NCBI GenBank assembly: GCA_030950925.1 | Contig: JAUZQO010000007.1 | Location: forward strand, 16,062 to 80,061 | From: Mariprofundaceae bacterium | GTDB taxonomy: Bacteria > Pseudomonadota > Zetaproteobacteria > Mariprofundales > Mariprofundaceae | Direction: 5' to 3' | Length of the DNA: 64,000 bases | Shown: one piece after another, positions 1-8,679 of the stretch | How the letters are laid out: each line of letters starts with the position of its first letter | How positions within the stretch are numbered: the stretch's first letter is position 1 | The notes under the pieces: generated by a model | Told to the model about the DNA's origin: nothing | The model's database searches: none | The model's input: the letters and a program-made list of their open reading frames with translations, nothing else | Position numbers and translations under genes: made by a program

Positions 1-461
1 CACACGTAGGGTTGAGTCAAGGCTTCATTCAAAACAAAAAAACACCTGTTATCGAAGTGAAACAAAAAGAAAATGATCAGATGGCTCCCAAAGTGGCGCA
101 TAAACCTCAACAAAGCCCCAATCATGCAAGTCAAAACATTTTTCATACTTCCCACGCAAGTATAAAAAACAAAATAGCCATCAATCAACACGTCAAAGGC
201 ACAAATACAGTACCAAAATTACTTCAAATGCGTATTTTAATGAACGTCCATTATCCCAAACAAGCCAGAAGACATGGTTGGCAAGGAAAGGTTGAATTGC
301 AGCTTGATATACAACAAAAATCTATTCGGAAAGTTACACTGAAATCTTCCAGTGGTTATCCTGTTTTGGATCGAGCCGCTTACCGTGGTTTGCTACAGAT
401 CAATCATATTTCACTGTCCAATGGGCTATACCGCATGCCGATTGTATTCCACTTACAATGA
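1..461 (+). CDS. tonB: TonB C-terminal domain protein (5' end outside window)
   Basis: The frame is open to the left edge, so this is the 3' part of a longer gene. A polar, low-complexity linker rich in K, Q, N and H (about the first 60 residues seen) is followed by a TonB C-terminal fold: MRILMNVHYPKQARRHGWQGKV, with the family pattern 'YP..A...G.QG.V', then 'S.SGYPVLDRAA'. TonB spans the periplasm and passes proton-motive energy from ExbB/ExbD to outer-membrane receptors. The stop overlaps the ATG of btuF (ATGA), so it is co-translated with the B12 transporter and probably energises the cobalamin receptor. The receptor and ExbBD are not in the window. Identification is confident; specificity is inferred from context. 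Confidence 0.85.
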   Translation, partial: HVGLSQGFIQNKKTPVIEVKQKENDQMAPKVAHKPQQSPNHASQNIFHTSHASIKNKIAINQHVKGTNTVPKLLQMRILMNVHYPKQARRHGWQGKVELQLDIQQKSIRKVTLKSSSGYPVLDRAAYRGLLQINHISLSNGLYRMPIVFHLQ

Positions 462-1273
462 AAATATTTGTTTTGGTTGGATGTTTTTTTTACACGCTAT
501 TGTTGGTCAATATTGCTCAAGCAGAGAAATTTGAACGTATTCTTGCACTTGCACCGCACGCCTGTGAAATGCTTTATGCCATCGGCGCATCATCACAGAT
601 GGTGGGTGCGGTTGATTATTGTGATTATCCAGAAGCAGCCCAAAAATTACCCCGTGTTGGTAATTATCAGGGCATTCATGTTGAGGCAGCCTTACGCTTA
701 AAACCTGATGCTGCTGTTGTGATGAGCCGTAATGTTAAAGGGATATTGCAGTTGGAAAAGATGGGGGTCACCATTATTGTTTCAAATCCTAAAAACTTTG
801 AAGGTATTTTTCAGGATATGTTGCGACTTGGTCAAATCACGGGGCATGAACAAGAAGCTAAAAAATTGGTTTCAAAACAACGCATACGTTTGCAACACGT
901 ACGACAACACGCCGATGCTCATATACGGGTGTTTTATGAGTTATGGCCAGATCCGCTGTTAACCGTGGGTGGTTTAAGCTTTATCAACGCACTGATTGAT
1001 GAAGCTGGCGGTTACAATATCTTTGCTGATATTCCGATGGATAGCCCCCGTATCAATGTTGAATCGGTGTTAAGATCGAAACCTGAGTTGATTATCGTTC
1101 CGCTTGAACACAGAAACATTGAAGAACGCCGCATATTTTGGCAAAAATGGTTGGGCTATACCCATGTTCAAGTGCTTGCTATCAACCCTGATATTTTACA
1201 TCGCCCTGGACCGCGCTTGATGGATGGGCTGGAAGCGTTGCAGAAGTTGTTTACAAAGGTGCATCACCCATGA
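458..1273 (+). CDS. btuF: Periplasmic cobalamin-binding protein BtuF
   Basis: 271 residues, starting with a signal peptide (KIFVLVGCFFYTLLLVNIAQA) and continuing as a class III substrate-binding protein: 'ERILALAPHACEMLYAIGA', 'VGAVDYCDYPEAAQKLPRVGNY', 'PDAAVVMSR'. This arrangement of an early 'LAPHA.E.L.A.GA' segment and a 'D.CDYP..A..LP.VG' segment is characteristic of BtuF-type cobalamin/haem binding proteins. It should deliver vitamin B12 from the outer-membrane receptor to BtuCD. It overlaps tonB upstream and btuC downstream by 4 bases each, so translation is coupled. A related role in siderophore or haem uptake cannot be excluded from sequence alone. Confidence 0.85.
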   Translation: MKIFVLVGCFFYTLLLVNIAQAEKFERILALAPHACEMLYAIGASSQMVGAVDYCDYPEAAQKLPRVGNYQGIHVEAALRLKPDAAVVMSRNVKGILQLEKMGVTIIVSNPKNFEGIFQDMLRLGQITGHEQEAKKLVSKQRIRLQHVRQHADAHIRVFYELWPDPLLTVGGLSFINALIDEAGGYNIFADIPMDSPRINVESVLRSKPELIIVPLEHRNIEERRIFWQKWLGYTHVQVLAINPDILHRPGPRLMDGLEALQKLFTKVHHP

Positions 1274-2202
1274 TTTTAAAGTGGACGCTTACTTTAACCA
1301 TACTTATCAGCGTTTTTATGTTGGGGCTTGGTATGGGCGATCAATGGATCAACCCGCTGAATGCCAGTGGACAAGATGCCATGATTTTGTGGGAATTACG
1401 TTTGCCACGTTTATTAACAGCTTTTGCTGTGGGTGGCTTATTGGCATTGGCAGGTGCATGGTTTCAAGTGTTACTTGGCAACCCGTTGGCCGAACCTTAT
1501 GTGCTGGGTGTTGCGGGAAGTGCATCCGCAGGTGCAGTGGCGGGATTGATGTTGATGCCTGATTCGACATGGGTGATGTCAGCGGGGGCGTTTATTGGGG
1601 CTTGGCTTGGTATTATTTGTATCATGTTTTTTTCGAACTTGGGAGCCAATCGAATGCTTTTAGCAGGTGTTGTGTTGGCGGCATTTTGGTCGGCTATTTT
1701 GGCATTGTTGCTTGCTCTTTTACCTGCACAAGGTTTGTTTCGCGCCTTTTCATGGATGATGGGTGATTTATCGCATTCTGATTTGCCGATATCATTGCTG
1801 TTGCTTGCATGGGTTGGTTCTTTGCTTTGTGGTTTGTTGCTGTCACGTTCCTTGGATATGCTTCTATTGGGAGAGCGACACGCAGAAGCGTTGGGTGTTA
1901 ATATTAAACGGTTGCGTCAATGGCTTTTGTTGTTGGCTTCAGTGGTGACAGCTTTGGCTGTGACTGCCGCAGGCACGATTGGTTTTGTTGGCTTGGTGGT
2001 ACCCCATTTGATGCGTTTATTGTTTGGTTCATTGCATCGTTTTATATTGCCTGCTTCTGCCATGGGTGGTGGAATTTTATTGATGCTCGCAGACGCTATG
2101 GCACGAACCGTGATTGCGCCTGCTGAATTACCTGTTGGCATCCTTACCGCGATGATGGGTGTCCCAGTTTTTTTGTTTTTGTTATTGAGGCGTTCTCAAT
2201 GA
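1270..2202 (+). CDS. btuC: Cobalamin ABC transporter permease (FecCD family)
   Basis: 310 residues, almost entirely hydrophobic with about 9-10 membrane segments. The FecCD hallmarks are visible: 'LRLPRLLTAFAVGGLLALAGAWFQ' near residue 45 (family: 'R.PR...A...G..La.sG...Q'), 'NPLAEPYVLGVAGSASAGA', and near the C-terminus 'GTIGFVGLVVPHLMRLL', the cytoplasmic loop that contacts the ATPase. It forms the translocation channel of the BtuCDF importer in the inner membrane. ATG overlaps the btuF stop by 4 bases, and its own stop overlaps btuD. Confidence 0.88.
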   Translation: MILKWTLTLTILISVFMLGLGMGDQWINPLNASGQDAMILWELRLPRLLTAFAVGGLLALAGAWFQVLLGNPLAEPYVLGVAGSASAGAVAGLMLMPDSTWVMSAGAFIGAWLGIICIMFFSNLGANRMLLAGVVLAAFWSAILALLLALLPAQGLFRAFSWMMGDLSHSDLPISLLLLAWVGSLLCGLLLSRSLDMLLLGERHAEALGVNIKRLRQWLLLLASVVTALAVTAAGTIGFVGLVVPHLMRLLFGSLHRFILPASAMGGGILLMLADAMARTVIAPAELPVGILTAMMGVPVFLFLLLRRSQ

Positions 2203-2924
2203 CAGCATTGATGACGTTGGAAAACATCTCAGTTTCCCGTGCAAATAAGGTGCTTTTTTCTCATTTTAGTTGTGACATCAAAGCTGGTGAAATCACGGTT
2301 ATTCTTGGTCCCAATGGTGCAGGGAAATCCAGCTTGTTGTTGGCCATGGCAGGATTGATACCAGTCAATGGTCATATTGAGTGTATAGGTAAGACTTTAT
2401 GCACGGATGATAGAAAATCAATCACACAAAAACTTGCATGGCAAGGTGATTTGCCGCCAACAGAGTTTGGCTTAACAGTTGAGCAAAGATTGGGTTTGAT
2501 TGGGGACTCTCCCCAAGCCATTCAATCCATAGCGTTGGTCTTTGATATTATAAGCTTGTTGAAAAGAAGTTTAGCGGAGCTTTCCAGTGGCGAACGGCAA
2601 CGTGTGGAACTGTCTGCTTTGATGTTAAGAGATGTTCCGATCTGGCTCCTAGATGAACCAACGTCACACTTGGATTTAAAACATCAAGTTTGTTGTATGA
2701 GAATGTTAAAAGAGGAAGCTTCTAAGGGAAAAAGTATTGTGGTTATTTTGCATGACTTAGAACAGGCCTATGCGATTTCGGATCATTTAATTCTCATCAA
2801 CGGGAAGGGTGATGTTTGTGTTGGGAGCAGGGATGATTTGTTTAATACTAAGGTGTTATCTAAGCTTTTTGGTGTGACTTTAATGCAACAAAATAATGTA
2901 TTGTTGCCCAATTATGCTGTATGA
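2199..2924 (+). CDS. btuD: Cobalamin ABC transporter ATPase
   Basis: 241 residues with the full ABC nucleotide-binding set: Walker A GPNGAGKSS near residue 38, signature LSSGERQRVELS near 127, Walker B WLLDEPTSHLD near 149, and the switch histidine in VVILHDLEQAYAISD. It powers B12 import through BtuC in the cytoplasmic membrane. The start ATG overlaps the btuC stop. It is the last gene of the tonB-btuFCD run; no hairpin terminator is obvious in the 105-base gap that follows. Confidence 0.85.
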   Translation: MTALMTLENISVSRANKVLFSHFSCDIKAGEITVILGPNGAGKSSLLLAMAGLIPVNGHIECIGKTLCTDDRKSITQKLAWQGDLPPTEFGLTVEQRLGLIGDSPQAIQSIALVFDIISLLKRSLAELSSGERQRVELSALMLRDVPIWLLDEPTSHLDLKHQVCCMRMLKEEASKGKSIVVILHDLEQAYAISDHLILINGKGDVCVGSRDDLFNTKVLSKLFGVTLMQQNNVLLPNYAV

Positions 2925-2993
2925 AAAATGATGTTTCTTGTGTTTTTTATTTGAAGTGAATGTCTTTAATCGTGATGCTGCTCGAACGTGGCT

Positions 2994-3011
2994 TGACCAA
3001 TGGCATGGTCA
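2994..3011. repeat. Small inverted repeat upstream of the BamC-like gene
   Basis: TGACCA and TGGTCA form a perfect 6-base inverted repeat around ATGGCA, ending 18 bases before the chosen start codon. It could be an operator half-site pair or chance; no function is claimed. Confidence 0.3.
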
Positions 3012-3029
3012 TCGCTTAAATTCCTCTCC

Positions 3030-3701
3030 ATGAAACGAATCAATGTTGTGATAATCGGTGCAACTGCTGTTGCTATGTTGGGTCTGGCGGGTTGTGTGAA
3101 TAAAGATACCAAGTTGTTTTGGGCTTCGGGTGAAGGAGGAAAGGCTTCTACAGTCGAGAAGAAAGTCGTTGCAGAGTCGCGCCCTCCCTTGGATATTCCT
3201 CCTGGTTTATTGGGTAAGGTGGACATGCCACATGCGGAACAGATTGCTGTGGTTAAAACAATGCCAAAACGTATTGCCAAAAAAATAAGTGGGAAGCAAG
3301 TTGCTTTGGATGCGAAAATTTATGAGCGATCTACGGCGGATGTTTTTTCGGCAGTGTTGGATGCCATGACTGGTTTAAACCTTCCTGTGCAAAGTGTGGA
3401 TTCTGCCAGTGGTACAATCACCACCGATTGGGTGCGTAAGCGTTCAAAAAGTGCGAACTATTTAAGTATCATCGGCGGCAGTGGTGTGATGGCGGTGCGT
3501 TACAGATTTGTGACGCGTGTGTTGAATCAATCGATGAAAAATGATGATGGGGTAGACAAAATTGTGACCCGTTTTGAAATTCATACGGTAGCCCAAGTGT
3601 ATAAAAATAATCATTGGTCGAATACCAAGTTGGCGCGGCGTTTTGCCAAGGAGTTGTTTTCGCGTGTGGGTGAAAATTTAACACTGCCTGTTAAGGAATA
3701 A
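3030..3701 (+). CDS. BamC/NlpB-like outer-membrane lipoprotein
   Basis: 223 residues from the ATG at 3030, chosen because it gives a clean lipoprotein signal: [10 protein letters not shown]..., lipobox LAGC with the lipidated cysteine at residue 22. A start 30 bases upstream would put ten non-signal residues in front. After the cysteine comes a linker with '[10 protein letters not shown]', like the proline-rich N-terminal lasso of BamC, and then a folded domain containing '[33 protein letters not shown]'. BamC is an accessory subunit of the beta-barrel assembly machine. The C-terminal half also recalls DUF3576 lipoproteins, so a sister family is possible. No good ribosome binding site is visible. 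It precedes ppnP with a 4-base gap. Confidence 0.6.
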   Translation: MKRINVVIIGATAVAMLGLAGCVNKDTKLFWASGEGGKASTVEKKVVAESRPPLDIPPGLLGKVDMPHAEQIAVVKTMPKRIAKKISGKQVALDAKIYERSTADVFSAVLDAMTGLNLPVQSVDSASGTITTDWVRKRSKSANYLSIIGGSGVMAVRYRFVTRVLNQSMKNDDGVDKIVTRFEIHTVAQVYKNNHWSNTKLARRFAKELFSRVGENLTLPVKE

Positions 3702-3705
3702 ATAT

Positions 3706-3987
3706 ATGTTTCAAGTGAACGAATACTTTGATGGCAAGGTAAAGTCGTTAGCCTTTGAAAACGAAGAGGGTTCGGCAACGATGGGTGTGATGGCAGAGGG
3801 TGAGTATGTGTTTAACACATCGTGCTTGGAAGTCATGCAGTTTATTTCAGGAAGCTTGCGCGTGCAATTGCCAGTGAGCGATGTTTGGCAAACATTTGAA
3901 GCAGGAGAATCCTTTGAGGTGTCTGCCAATAAAAGTTTTACAGTGCAAGTGAGTGAGCAAACAGCATACCTTTGTTTGTATCGCTAA
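3706..3987 (+). CDS. ppnP: Pyrimidine/purine nucleoside phosphorylase PpnP
   Basis: 93 residues, the usual length of the DUF1255/PpnP (YaiE) family, a single small cupin barrel. The conserved start '[15 protein letters not shown]', then '[24 protein letters not shown]', '[12 protein letters not shown]' and the ending 'YLCLYR' match the family along its whole length. The enzyme phosphorolyses several nucleosides to base and pentose-1-phosphate in the cytoplasm. It follows the lipoprotein gene by 4 bases, so it is likely on the same transcript, although the functions look unrelated. Confidence 0.9.
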   Translation: MFQVNEYFDGKVKSLAFENEEGSATMGVMAEGEYVFNTSCLEVMQFISGSLRVQLPVSDVWQTFEAGESFEVSANKSFTVQVSEQTAYLCLYR

Positions 3988-4026
3988 TATTGGTGTCAAT
4001 AATTTAATGGTTGGGTGGTGCTTCGT

Positions 4027-4947
4027 ATGAGTTTTGAAAATATGGATGGTGTGATTTGGCTGGATGGTAAAATGGTGCCTTGGCGTGAAGCCAAAGTGCA
4101 TGTGCTAACGCATACCCTGCATTATGGTATGGGTGTGTTTGAAGGTGTTCGTGCCTATCATGCTGAAAAAGGTACGGCGATTTTTCGTTTAGAAGAACAT
4201 ACGAATCGTTTGTTTCGCTCTGCAAAAATTATGAATATGTCCATGCCTTTTACCAAAGATGAACTCAATGCTGCGCAACTGGCAGCGGTACGCGACAATG
4301 ATTTGGATTCCGCATACTTGCGTCCGATGGTGTTTTATGGCGCCGAAGGCATGGGCTTACGTGCGGATAATTTGAAGTCACATGCGATGGTTGCTGCATG
4401 GAAATGGGGCGCATACATGGGTGATGAGGGTATCACCAAGGGTATTCGGATTCGTACCAGCTCATTCACCCGTCATCATGTCAATATTGCCATGTGTAAA
4501 GCCAAAGCCAATGGCAACTATATTAGCTCCATGTTGGGTTTGGCTGATGCGGTACGCGATGGTTATGATGAAGCACTGTTCCTTGATGTGGATGGTATGG
4601 TGGCCGAAGGATCGGGTGAGAACTTCTTTTTGGTGCGCGATGGGGTGATTTATACACCTGAGTTGACCAGCGCTTTGGATGGCATTACACGTGCAACCAT
4701 CATGCAGTTGGCGAATGAAGCTGGTTATGAGGTGCGTGAAAAACGTATTACCCGTGATGAAGTGTATGTGGCAGATGAAGCCTTTTTTACAGGTACAGCA
4801 GCAGAAGTAACACCGATTAGAGAGCTTGATGGTCGTACCATTGGTTCAGGAACACGTGGCACCATTACCGAGGAATTACAAAGTAAATATTTTGATGTGG
4901 TACATGGGCGTAGCCCTGAGCATGAAGCTTGGTTGACCTATATTTAA
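4027..4947 (+). CDS. ilvE: Branched-chain amino acid aminotransferase
   Basis: 306 residues from ATG 4027 (a GTG 12 bases upstream is in frame; the ATG gives the usual family N-terminus 'DGVIWLDGKMVPW'). Fold-type IV PLP enzyme: 'LHYGMGVFEGVRAY' near 32, the PLP lysine in CKAKANGNY near residue 160, 'EGSGENFFLVRDG' and 'FFTGTAAEVTPI' near the C-terminus. It catalyses the last step of Leu, Ile and Val synthesis, transferring amino groups from glutamate to branched 2-oxo acids. Followed after 25 bases by gph. Confidence 0.93.
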   Translation: MSFENMDGVIWLDGKMVPWREAKVHVLTHTLHYGMGVFEGVRAYHAEKGTAIFRLEEHTNRLFRSAKIMNMSMPFTKDELNAAQLAAVRDNDLDSAYLRPMVFYGAEGMGLRADNLKSHAMVAAWKWGAYMGDEGITKGIRIRTSSFTRHHVNIAMCKAKANGNYISSMLGLADAVRDGYDEALFLDVDGMVAEGSGENFFLVRDGVIYTPELTSALDGITRATIMQLANEAGYEVREKRITRDEVYVADEAFFTGTAAEVTPIRELDGRTIGSGTRGTITEELQSKYFDVVHGRSPEHEAWLTYI

Positions 4948-4972
4948 AAACAGTTGTTAAAAAGGGGACGTA

Positions 4973-5629
4973 ATGTCTATTAAAGGATTTATTTTTGATT
5001 TGGATGGAACATTGATTGATGCGCTTCCCGATATTCAAGCCAATGCCAATCGCGCATTGAAAAAGTTAGGTTATGATTTTCAAATGACGCTTGAAGAAAC
5101 ACAGCCGCATGTGGGTGGAGGTGCACAAAAATTGGCCTCCAATGTCTTGGGTAAGCCGATGGATCATCCTGAAACCATGGCGATGTACCATGCGTTTGCA
5201 GATTTTTATGAGCAAAGCCCTGCGGATTTTGGTCGCATGTTTGATGGCGTTAAAGAAACCTTGGATGCGATTCAAGCCAAGGGCTTGCCGATGTGTATTG
5301 TCACAGCTAAACCTGCCAAAGCGCGTGTGAAAGTGACCCAAGCCTTGGCTTTGGATGATTATATGACCTTGGCATTGTCGCCTGAAGATGGTTTCGCCAA
5401 AAAACCAGCGCCAGATATGTTGATTGAATGCTGCCGTGCGATGGGTATTGAGCCTTCAGAAGCGGTGATGACAGGTGATACACGCTTTGATGTCGAAGCG
5501 GGTTTTGCAGCCCAATGTCATACAGTCGCATTTGCGGAACATGGCTATCAAGATGTGCCCGAAGAATATGCAGAACGTGTGATGTCATTGCCTCGTTTTA
5601 CGGACTTGTTAAAACTTTTGGACGCATGA
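4973..5629 (+). CDS. gph: Phosphoglycolate phosphatase (HAD superfamily)
   Basis: 218 residues. HAD motif I is FDLDGTLIDALPD at residues 8-20 (nucleophile and acid Asp), motif II is 'CIVTAKPAKAR', the lysine of motif III is in 'DGFAKKPAP', and motif IV is MTGDTRFDVEAG. The alpha-helical cap after motif I is of the Gph type. The expected reaction is hydrolysis of 2-phosphoglycolate, a DNA-repair and oxygenase by-product. Good ribosome binding site (GGGGACG) 5 bases before the ATG. Its stop overlaps the thiE ATG. HAD substrate assignment from sequence is only moderately safe. Confidence 0.8.
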   Translation: MSIKGFIFDLDGTLIDALPDIQANANRALKKLGYDFQMTLEETQPHVGGGAQKLASNVLGKPMDHPETMAMYHAFADFYEQSPADFGRMFDGVKETLDAIQAKGLPMCIVTAKPAKARVKVTQALALDDYMTLALSPEDGFAKKPAPDMLIECCRAMGIEPSEAVMTGDTRFDVEAGFAAQCHTVAFAEHGYQDVPEEYAERVMSLPRFTDLLKLLDA

Positions 5630-6258
5630 AATCAAACATAACGGGTCTTTATGGTATTTTACCTGCGGACTTATCCACGAAAGATTTGCTTTTAAAGGCG
5701 GAAGAAGCGTTGAAAGGTGGGCTTCAAATCCTTCAATTCCGTGATAAAAAATCAGGCTATAAACGGGCTTTGAAACGTGCAGCAGCATTGTGTGAATTAA
5801 CATCATCGTATGATGTTTGCTTTATCGTCAATGATTCCGTGCAAAGGGCAAAGGAAGTGCGGGCGGATGGTGTACATTTGGGGCGTGATGACGTGGTCAA
5901 CCTGGCAGCAGTTCGTGATGAAGTGGGTGAAAACATGTTGATTGGGGTGACATGTCGCGCCGATGCAGTGTTTGCCAAATTGGCGTTGCAACAAGGTGCA
6001 GATTATGTTTCTTTCGGGGCAGTGTTTGCCAGTCAAAGCAAGCCTGATGTGCCTGTTTTGGGTTTGCCTCGCTTGCAAAAGGCAAGGCAGATGTTCCCTG
6101 ATGTTAATATTTGCGCCATTGGTGGTATCACCTTAGACAATATCGCTCAGGTGAAACAAGCGGGTGCGACATCTGCGGCTGTTATTTCAGGCTTGTTTGA
6201 TGTTGAAGATGTGCAACAACGAACGAAAGATTTACTGCAAGCTTGGGAAGTGGCATGA
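5626..6258 (+). CDS. thiE: Thiamine-phosphate synthase
   Basis: 210 residues from the ATG at 5626, which overlaps the gph stop (ATGA). The longer frame upstream is the gph coding sequence read out of phase. TIM-barrel motifs: 'GLQILQFRDK' near 30, 'FIVNDSVQRAKEVRADGVHLG' near 65-85, 'IGVTCR', 'ADYVSFGAVFASQSKPD', and the phosphate-binding 'ICAIGGITLDN' near 160. It joins the thiazole and HMP-pyrophosphate moieties to give thiamine phosphate. The adjoining thiD makes HMP-pyrophosphate, so the pair forms a short thiamine unit. Confidence 0.92.
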   Translation: MKSNITGLYGILPADLSTKDLLLKAEEALKGGLQILQFRDKKSGYKRALKRAAALCELTSSYDVCFIVNDSVQRAKEVRADGVHLGRDDVVNLAAVRDEVGENMLIGVTCRADAVFAKLALQQGADYVSFGAVFASQSKPDVPVLGLPRLQKARQMFPDVNICAIGGITLDNIAQVKQAGATSAAVISGLFDVEDVQQRTKDLLQAWEVA

Positions 6259-7010
6259 GTCGCTTACCTGTCTGTTTAACGATTGGTGGCTCAGATTCTT
6301 GTGGTGGTGCAGGGGTTCAAGCGGATTTGCGGGTGTTTCATGATTTGGGTGTGCAGGGGTGTAGTGCTATCACGGCATTAACGGCACAAAATCATCAGGT
6401 GATTACACGCATTGAGCCTGTTTCTTTGGCACAGTTGGATGCGGAATTGCATGCCATTTTTGATGTGTACGATGTGCAAGCCGTGAAAACAGGCATGCTT
6501 TTGGATGCTGATCATATTGCCACTGTTTCAGCATGTTTGGATTTATACCATGCTGGTAAACCCTTGGTGGTCGATCCTGTCTTGGTATCCAGCAGTGGGC
6601 GCAGCTTGTTGGATGAAGGCGCGCTTGACACGTTAAAACATACCTTGATTCAACAAGCAACATTATTGACCCCAAACTTGGGTGAGGCATCGGTTCTGTT
6701 AAAGGCTGATGTTGTGGATGCTGTGGTATCGGCTCGGCAATTGGTGAATGATTTGGGCTGTTCTGTGTTGTTAAAAGGAGGGCATGGCTCAGCCGATGTA
6801 TTGCGCGATGTGTGGGTGAGTGTGGATGGTGAAAGTGATGTGTTTTCACATCCCAAACAGGCATGGAGTGACGTTCAATTACATGGCACGGGGTGTCGTT
6901 TGGCATCATCGCTTGCTGCATATTTAGCCAAAGATGTTGATTTACATGACGCTTGTGCGCAGGCAATTGTTTATGTACAGAAAACTATGGAGGACTTGAA
7001 TGCAGTTTGA
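6255..7010 (+). CDS. thiD: Hydroxymethylpyrimidine/phosphomethylpyrimidine kinase
   Basis: 251 residues from ATG 6255, overlapping the thiE stop by 4 bases. The N-terminal ribokinase-fold signature 'TIGGSDSCGGAGVQADLRVF' and 'GCSAITALTAQN' are diagnostic of ThiD, followed by 'VKTGML', 'VVDPVLVSSSGRSLL', 'LTPNLGEASVL', 'VLLKGGHG' and 'LHGTGCRLASSLAAYLA'. The catalytic-loop GTGC is present, though the next residue is Arg rather than the usual Thr/Ser. It phosphorylates HMP twice to HMP-PP for ThiE. Confidence 0.92.
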   Translation: MSRLPVCLTIGGSDSCGGAGVQADLRVFHDLGVQGCSAITALTAQNHQVITRIEPVSLAQLDAELHAIFDVYDVQAVKTGMLLDADHIATVSACLDLYHAGKPLVVDPVLVSSSGRSLLDEGALDTLKHTLIQQATLLTPNLGEASVLLKADVVDAVVSARQLVNDLGCSVLLKGGHGSADVLRDVWVSVDGESDVFSHPKQAWSDVQLHGTGCRLASSLAAYLAKDVDLHDACAQAIVYVQKTMEDLNAV

Positions 7011-7046
7011 CCTTTTGTTTGTCATATTATCGACTATATTCTTGCC

Positions 7047-7856
7047 ATGATTCGTACTGAGCATTTAACCCGAAAATTTGGTCACATTACTGCTTTAGAT
7101 GATGTGAACCTTCGTATCAAGCCGCATGAGACCACGGTGATTATGGGTGGTTCAGGTTCTGGTAAGACGACACTACTGCGTTTGTTGGCAAGCTTGGAGT
7201 GCCCAACATCAGGCAATATTTACTTTGGTGATGAAAGCCTTGTGGGTATCAAACAAAAGCGACTTTATGAGTTGCGAGCCAAAATGGGCATGGTGTTTCA
7301 ATATTCTGCGCTTCTCAATTCCTTGAGTGTATTTGAAAATGTTGCCTTTCCCTTGCGAGAACATACAGATTTGGATGATGTCATTATTCAAACCATGGTG
7401 ACAATGAAATTAGAACAAGTGGGCTTGCGTGGTTTTGAAGATATGATGCCATCTCAATTATCGGGTGGTATGGCAAAGCGAGTGGCTTTTGCCCGTGCGA
7501 TTGCGATGGATCCTGAAGTGGTATTTTTTGATGAGCCAACATCAGGTTTGGATCCTATTTCTGCGGGTGTCATCTCCAATATGATTTCGGATTTAACCAA
7601 AAAAGCTAAAATGACATCCATTGTGGTGACCCATGATGTACATGCAGGCTTGGAAATCGCGGATCATGTGATTCTGTTGTGGCAAGGCGAAGTTATTATT
7701 GAAGGGACATCGGACATGATTCGTAACAGCGATGATGCTCGCGTGGTGCAATTTATTGAAGGTCGTCCCGATGGTCCGATTCCTTTTTCTCGTAGTGAAA
7801 CGGCTTTTGTCGATGATTTGATGCATAAGCCTGGCACGGTGAGGATGTCATCATGA
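7047..7856 (+). CDS. mlaF: Mla phospholipid transport ATPase MlaF
   Basis: 269 residues. ABC ATPase with Walker A GGSGSGKTT near residue 35, Q-loop 'GMVFQYSALLNSLSVFENVAFPL', signature LSGGMAKRVAFARA near 138, and Walker B VVFFDEPTSGLDP. 'FQ..ALl.sl.V.eNvafPL' and 'LSGGM.KR.a.ARA' are typical of MlaF. With MlaE and MlaD it forms the inner-membrane complex that moves glycerophospholipids between inner membrane and periplasmic carrier, keeping outer-membrane asymmetry. Stop overlaps the mlaE ATG. A 36-base gap from thiD could hold a promoter (TATATT near 7033) but the case is weak. Confidence 0.92.
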   Translation: MIRTEHLTRKFGHITALDDVNLRIKPHETTVIMGGSGSGKTTLLRLLASLECPTSGNIYFGDESLVGIKQKRLYELRAKMGMVFQYSALLNSLSVFENVAFPLREHTDLDDVIIQTMVTMKLEQVGLRGFEDMMPSQLSGGMAKRVAFARAIAMDPEVVFFDEPTSGLDPISAGVISNMISDLTKKAKMTSIVVTHDVHAGLEIADHVILLWQGEVIIEGTSDMIRNSDDARVVQFIEGRPDGPIPFSRSETAFVDDLMHKPGTVRMSS

Positions 7857-8650
7857 GTACTGTAAACAAACAACCCGCGATGTTTCAAATGTTGGGTGGG
7901 CTTGGGCGTTGGTGCTTACAGTCCATTGAAAAATTTGGTGATGCAGCGGTATTGAGTGCAATATCTTTGGCACACCTTTTTAAGCGACCTTGGCAAGGCA
8001 AGCATTTTATGTTGCAAATGTATGCTTTGGGTGTGGGGTCGTTGATTATTATGGCGATTACAGGTGCTTTTACGGGCATGGTATTGGCATTGCAAGGTTA
8101 CTATACACTGGCAAAATTTGGTTCAGAATCCTTGTTGGGTTCAGGTGTGGCTTTGTCTATTTTACGCGAACTTGGTCCTGTGTTGGGAGCCTTGATGTTT
8201 GTCGGACGAGCGGGATCGAGTATCACCGCCGAAATTGGTATTATGCGGGTGACAGAACAACTCGATGCCTTGCAAATGATGGCCATCAATCCACATGCAC
8301 GTGTTATTTTACCGCGTATTATCGCCACGACCTTGGCATTACCGTTGTTGGTATCTCTTTTTGATGTGATTGGTTTGGCTGCGAGTTATGTGGTGGGTGT
8401 GGAGTTGTTGGGGGTAAATGCAGGTGCTTTTACAGGTGAAATGGTCGCCAAGGTTATTCCGATGGACTTGTATGCAGGTTGGTTGAAAGCCTTGGTGTTT
8501 GGCTTTTTGGTGGGTGTGATTTGTACCTATATGGGCTATCGGGCTGAACCAACGACAGAAGGGGTGGCACAGGCGACAACGCAAGCCGTGGTGGTGAGTT
8601 CTGTGAGTATCTTAATCTTGGATTATGTACTGTCGTCGATTTTTTTATAA
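7853..8650 (+). CDS. mlaE: Mla permease MlaE
   Basis: 265 residues of the MlaE/YrbE family, with about five to six membrane segments. Family landmarks are 'GAFTGMVLALQGYYTLAKFGSESLLGSGVALSILRELGPVL', 'VGRAGSSITAEIG.MRVTEQLDALQMMAINP' and the C-terminal 'YRAEPTTEGVAQATTQAVVVSSVSIL'. It is the membrane core between MlaF (cytoplasm) and MlaD (periplasm). ATG overlaps mlaF by 4 bases; a 29-base gap with GGTGAGGAGAAGG leads to mlaD. Confidence 0.93.
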   Translation: MSTVNKQPAMFQMLGGLGRWCLQSIEKFGDAAVLSAISLAHLFKRPWQGKHFMLQMYALGVGSLIIMAITGAFTGMVLALQGYYTLAKFGSESLLGSGVALSILRELGPVLGALMFVGRAGSSITAEIGIMRVTEQLDALQMMAINPHARVILPRIIATTLALPLLVSLFDVIGLAASYVVGVELLGVNAGAFTGEMVAKVIPMDLYAGWLKALVFGFLVGVICTYMGYRAEPTTEGVAQATTQAVVVSSVSILILDYVLSSIFL

Positions 8651-8679
8651 AAATATGAACAAGGTGAGGAGAAGGAATC

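Noticed and set aside
1..460. Cobalamin riboswitch for the btu genes
   Set aside because: btuF overlaps tonB, so any riboswitch would be upstream of the window; no B12 box was seen.
2960..3019. 19-codon ORF (MSLIVMLLERGLTNGMVIA) between btuD and the lipoprotein gene
   Set aside because: Too short, no clear ribosome binding site and no family I recognise; it also contains the small inverted repeat.
5515..5625. N-terminal extension of thiE inside gph
   Set aside because: The extra 37 residues are gph codons read out of phase; the ATGA overlap at 5626 gives the family start.
7012..7046. Promoter for mlaF (TATATT near 7033)
   Set aside because: No acceptable -35 partner at 16-18 bases; left unclaimed.
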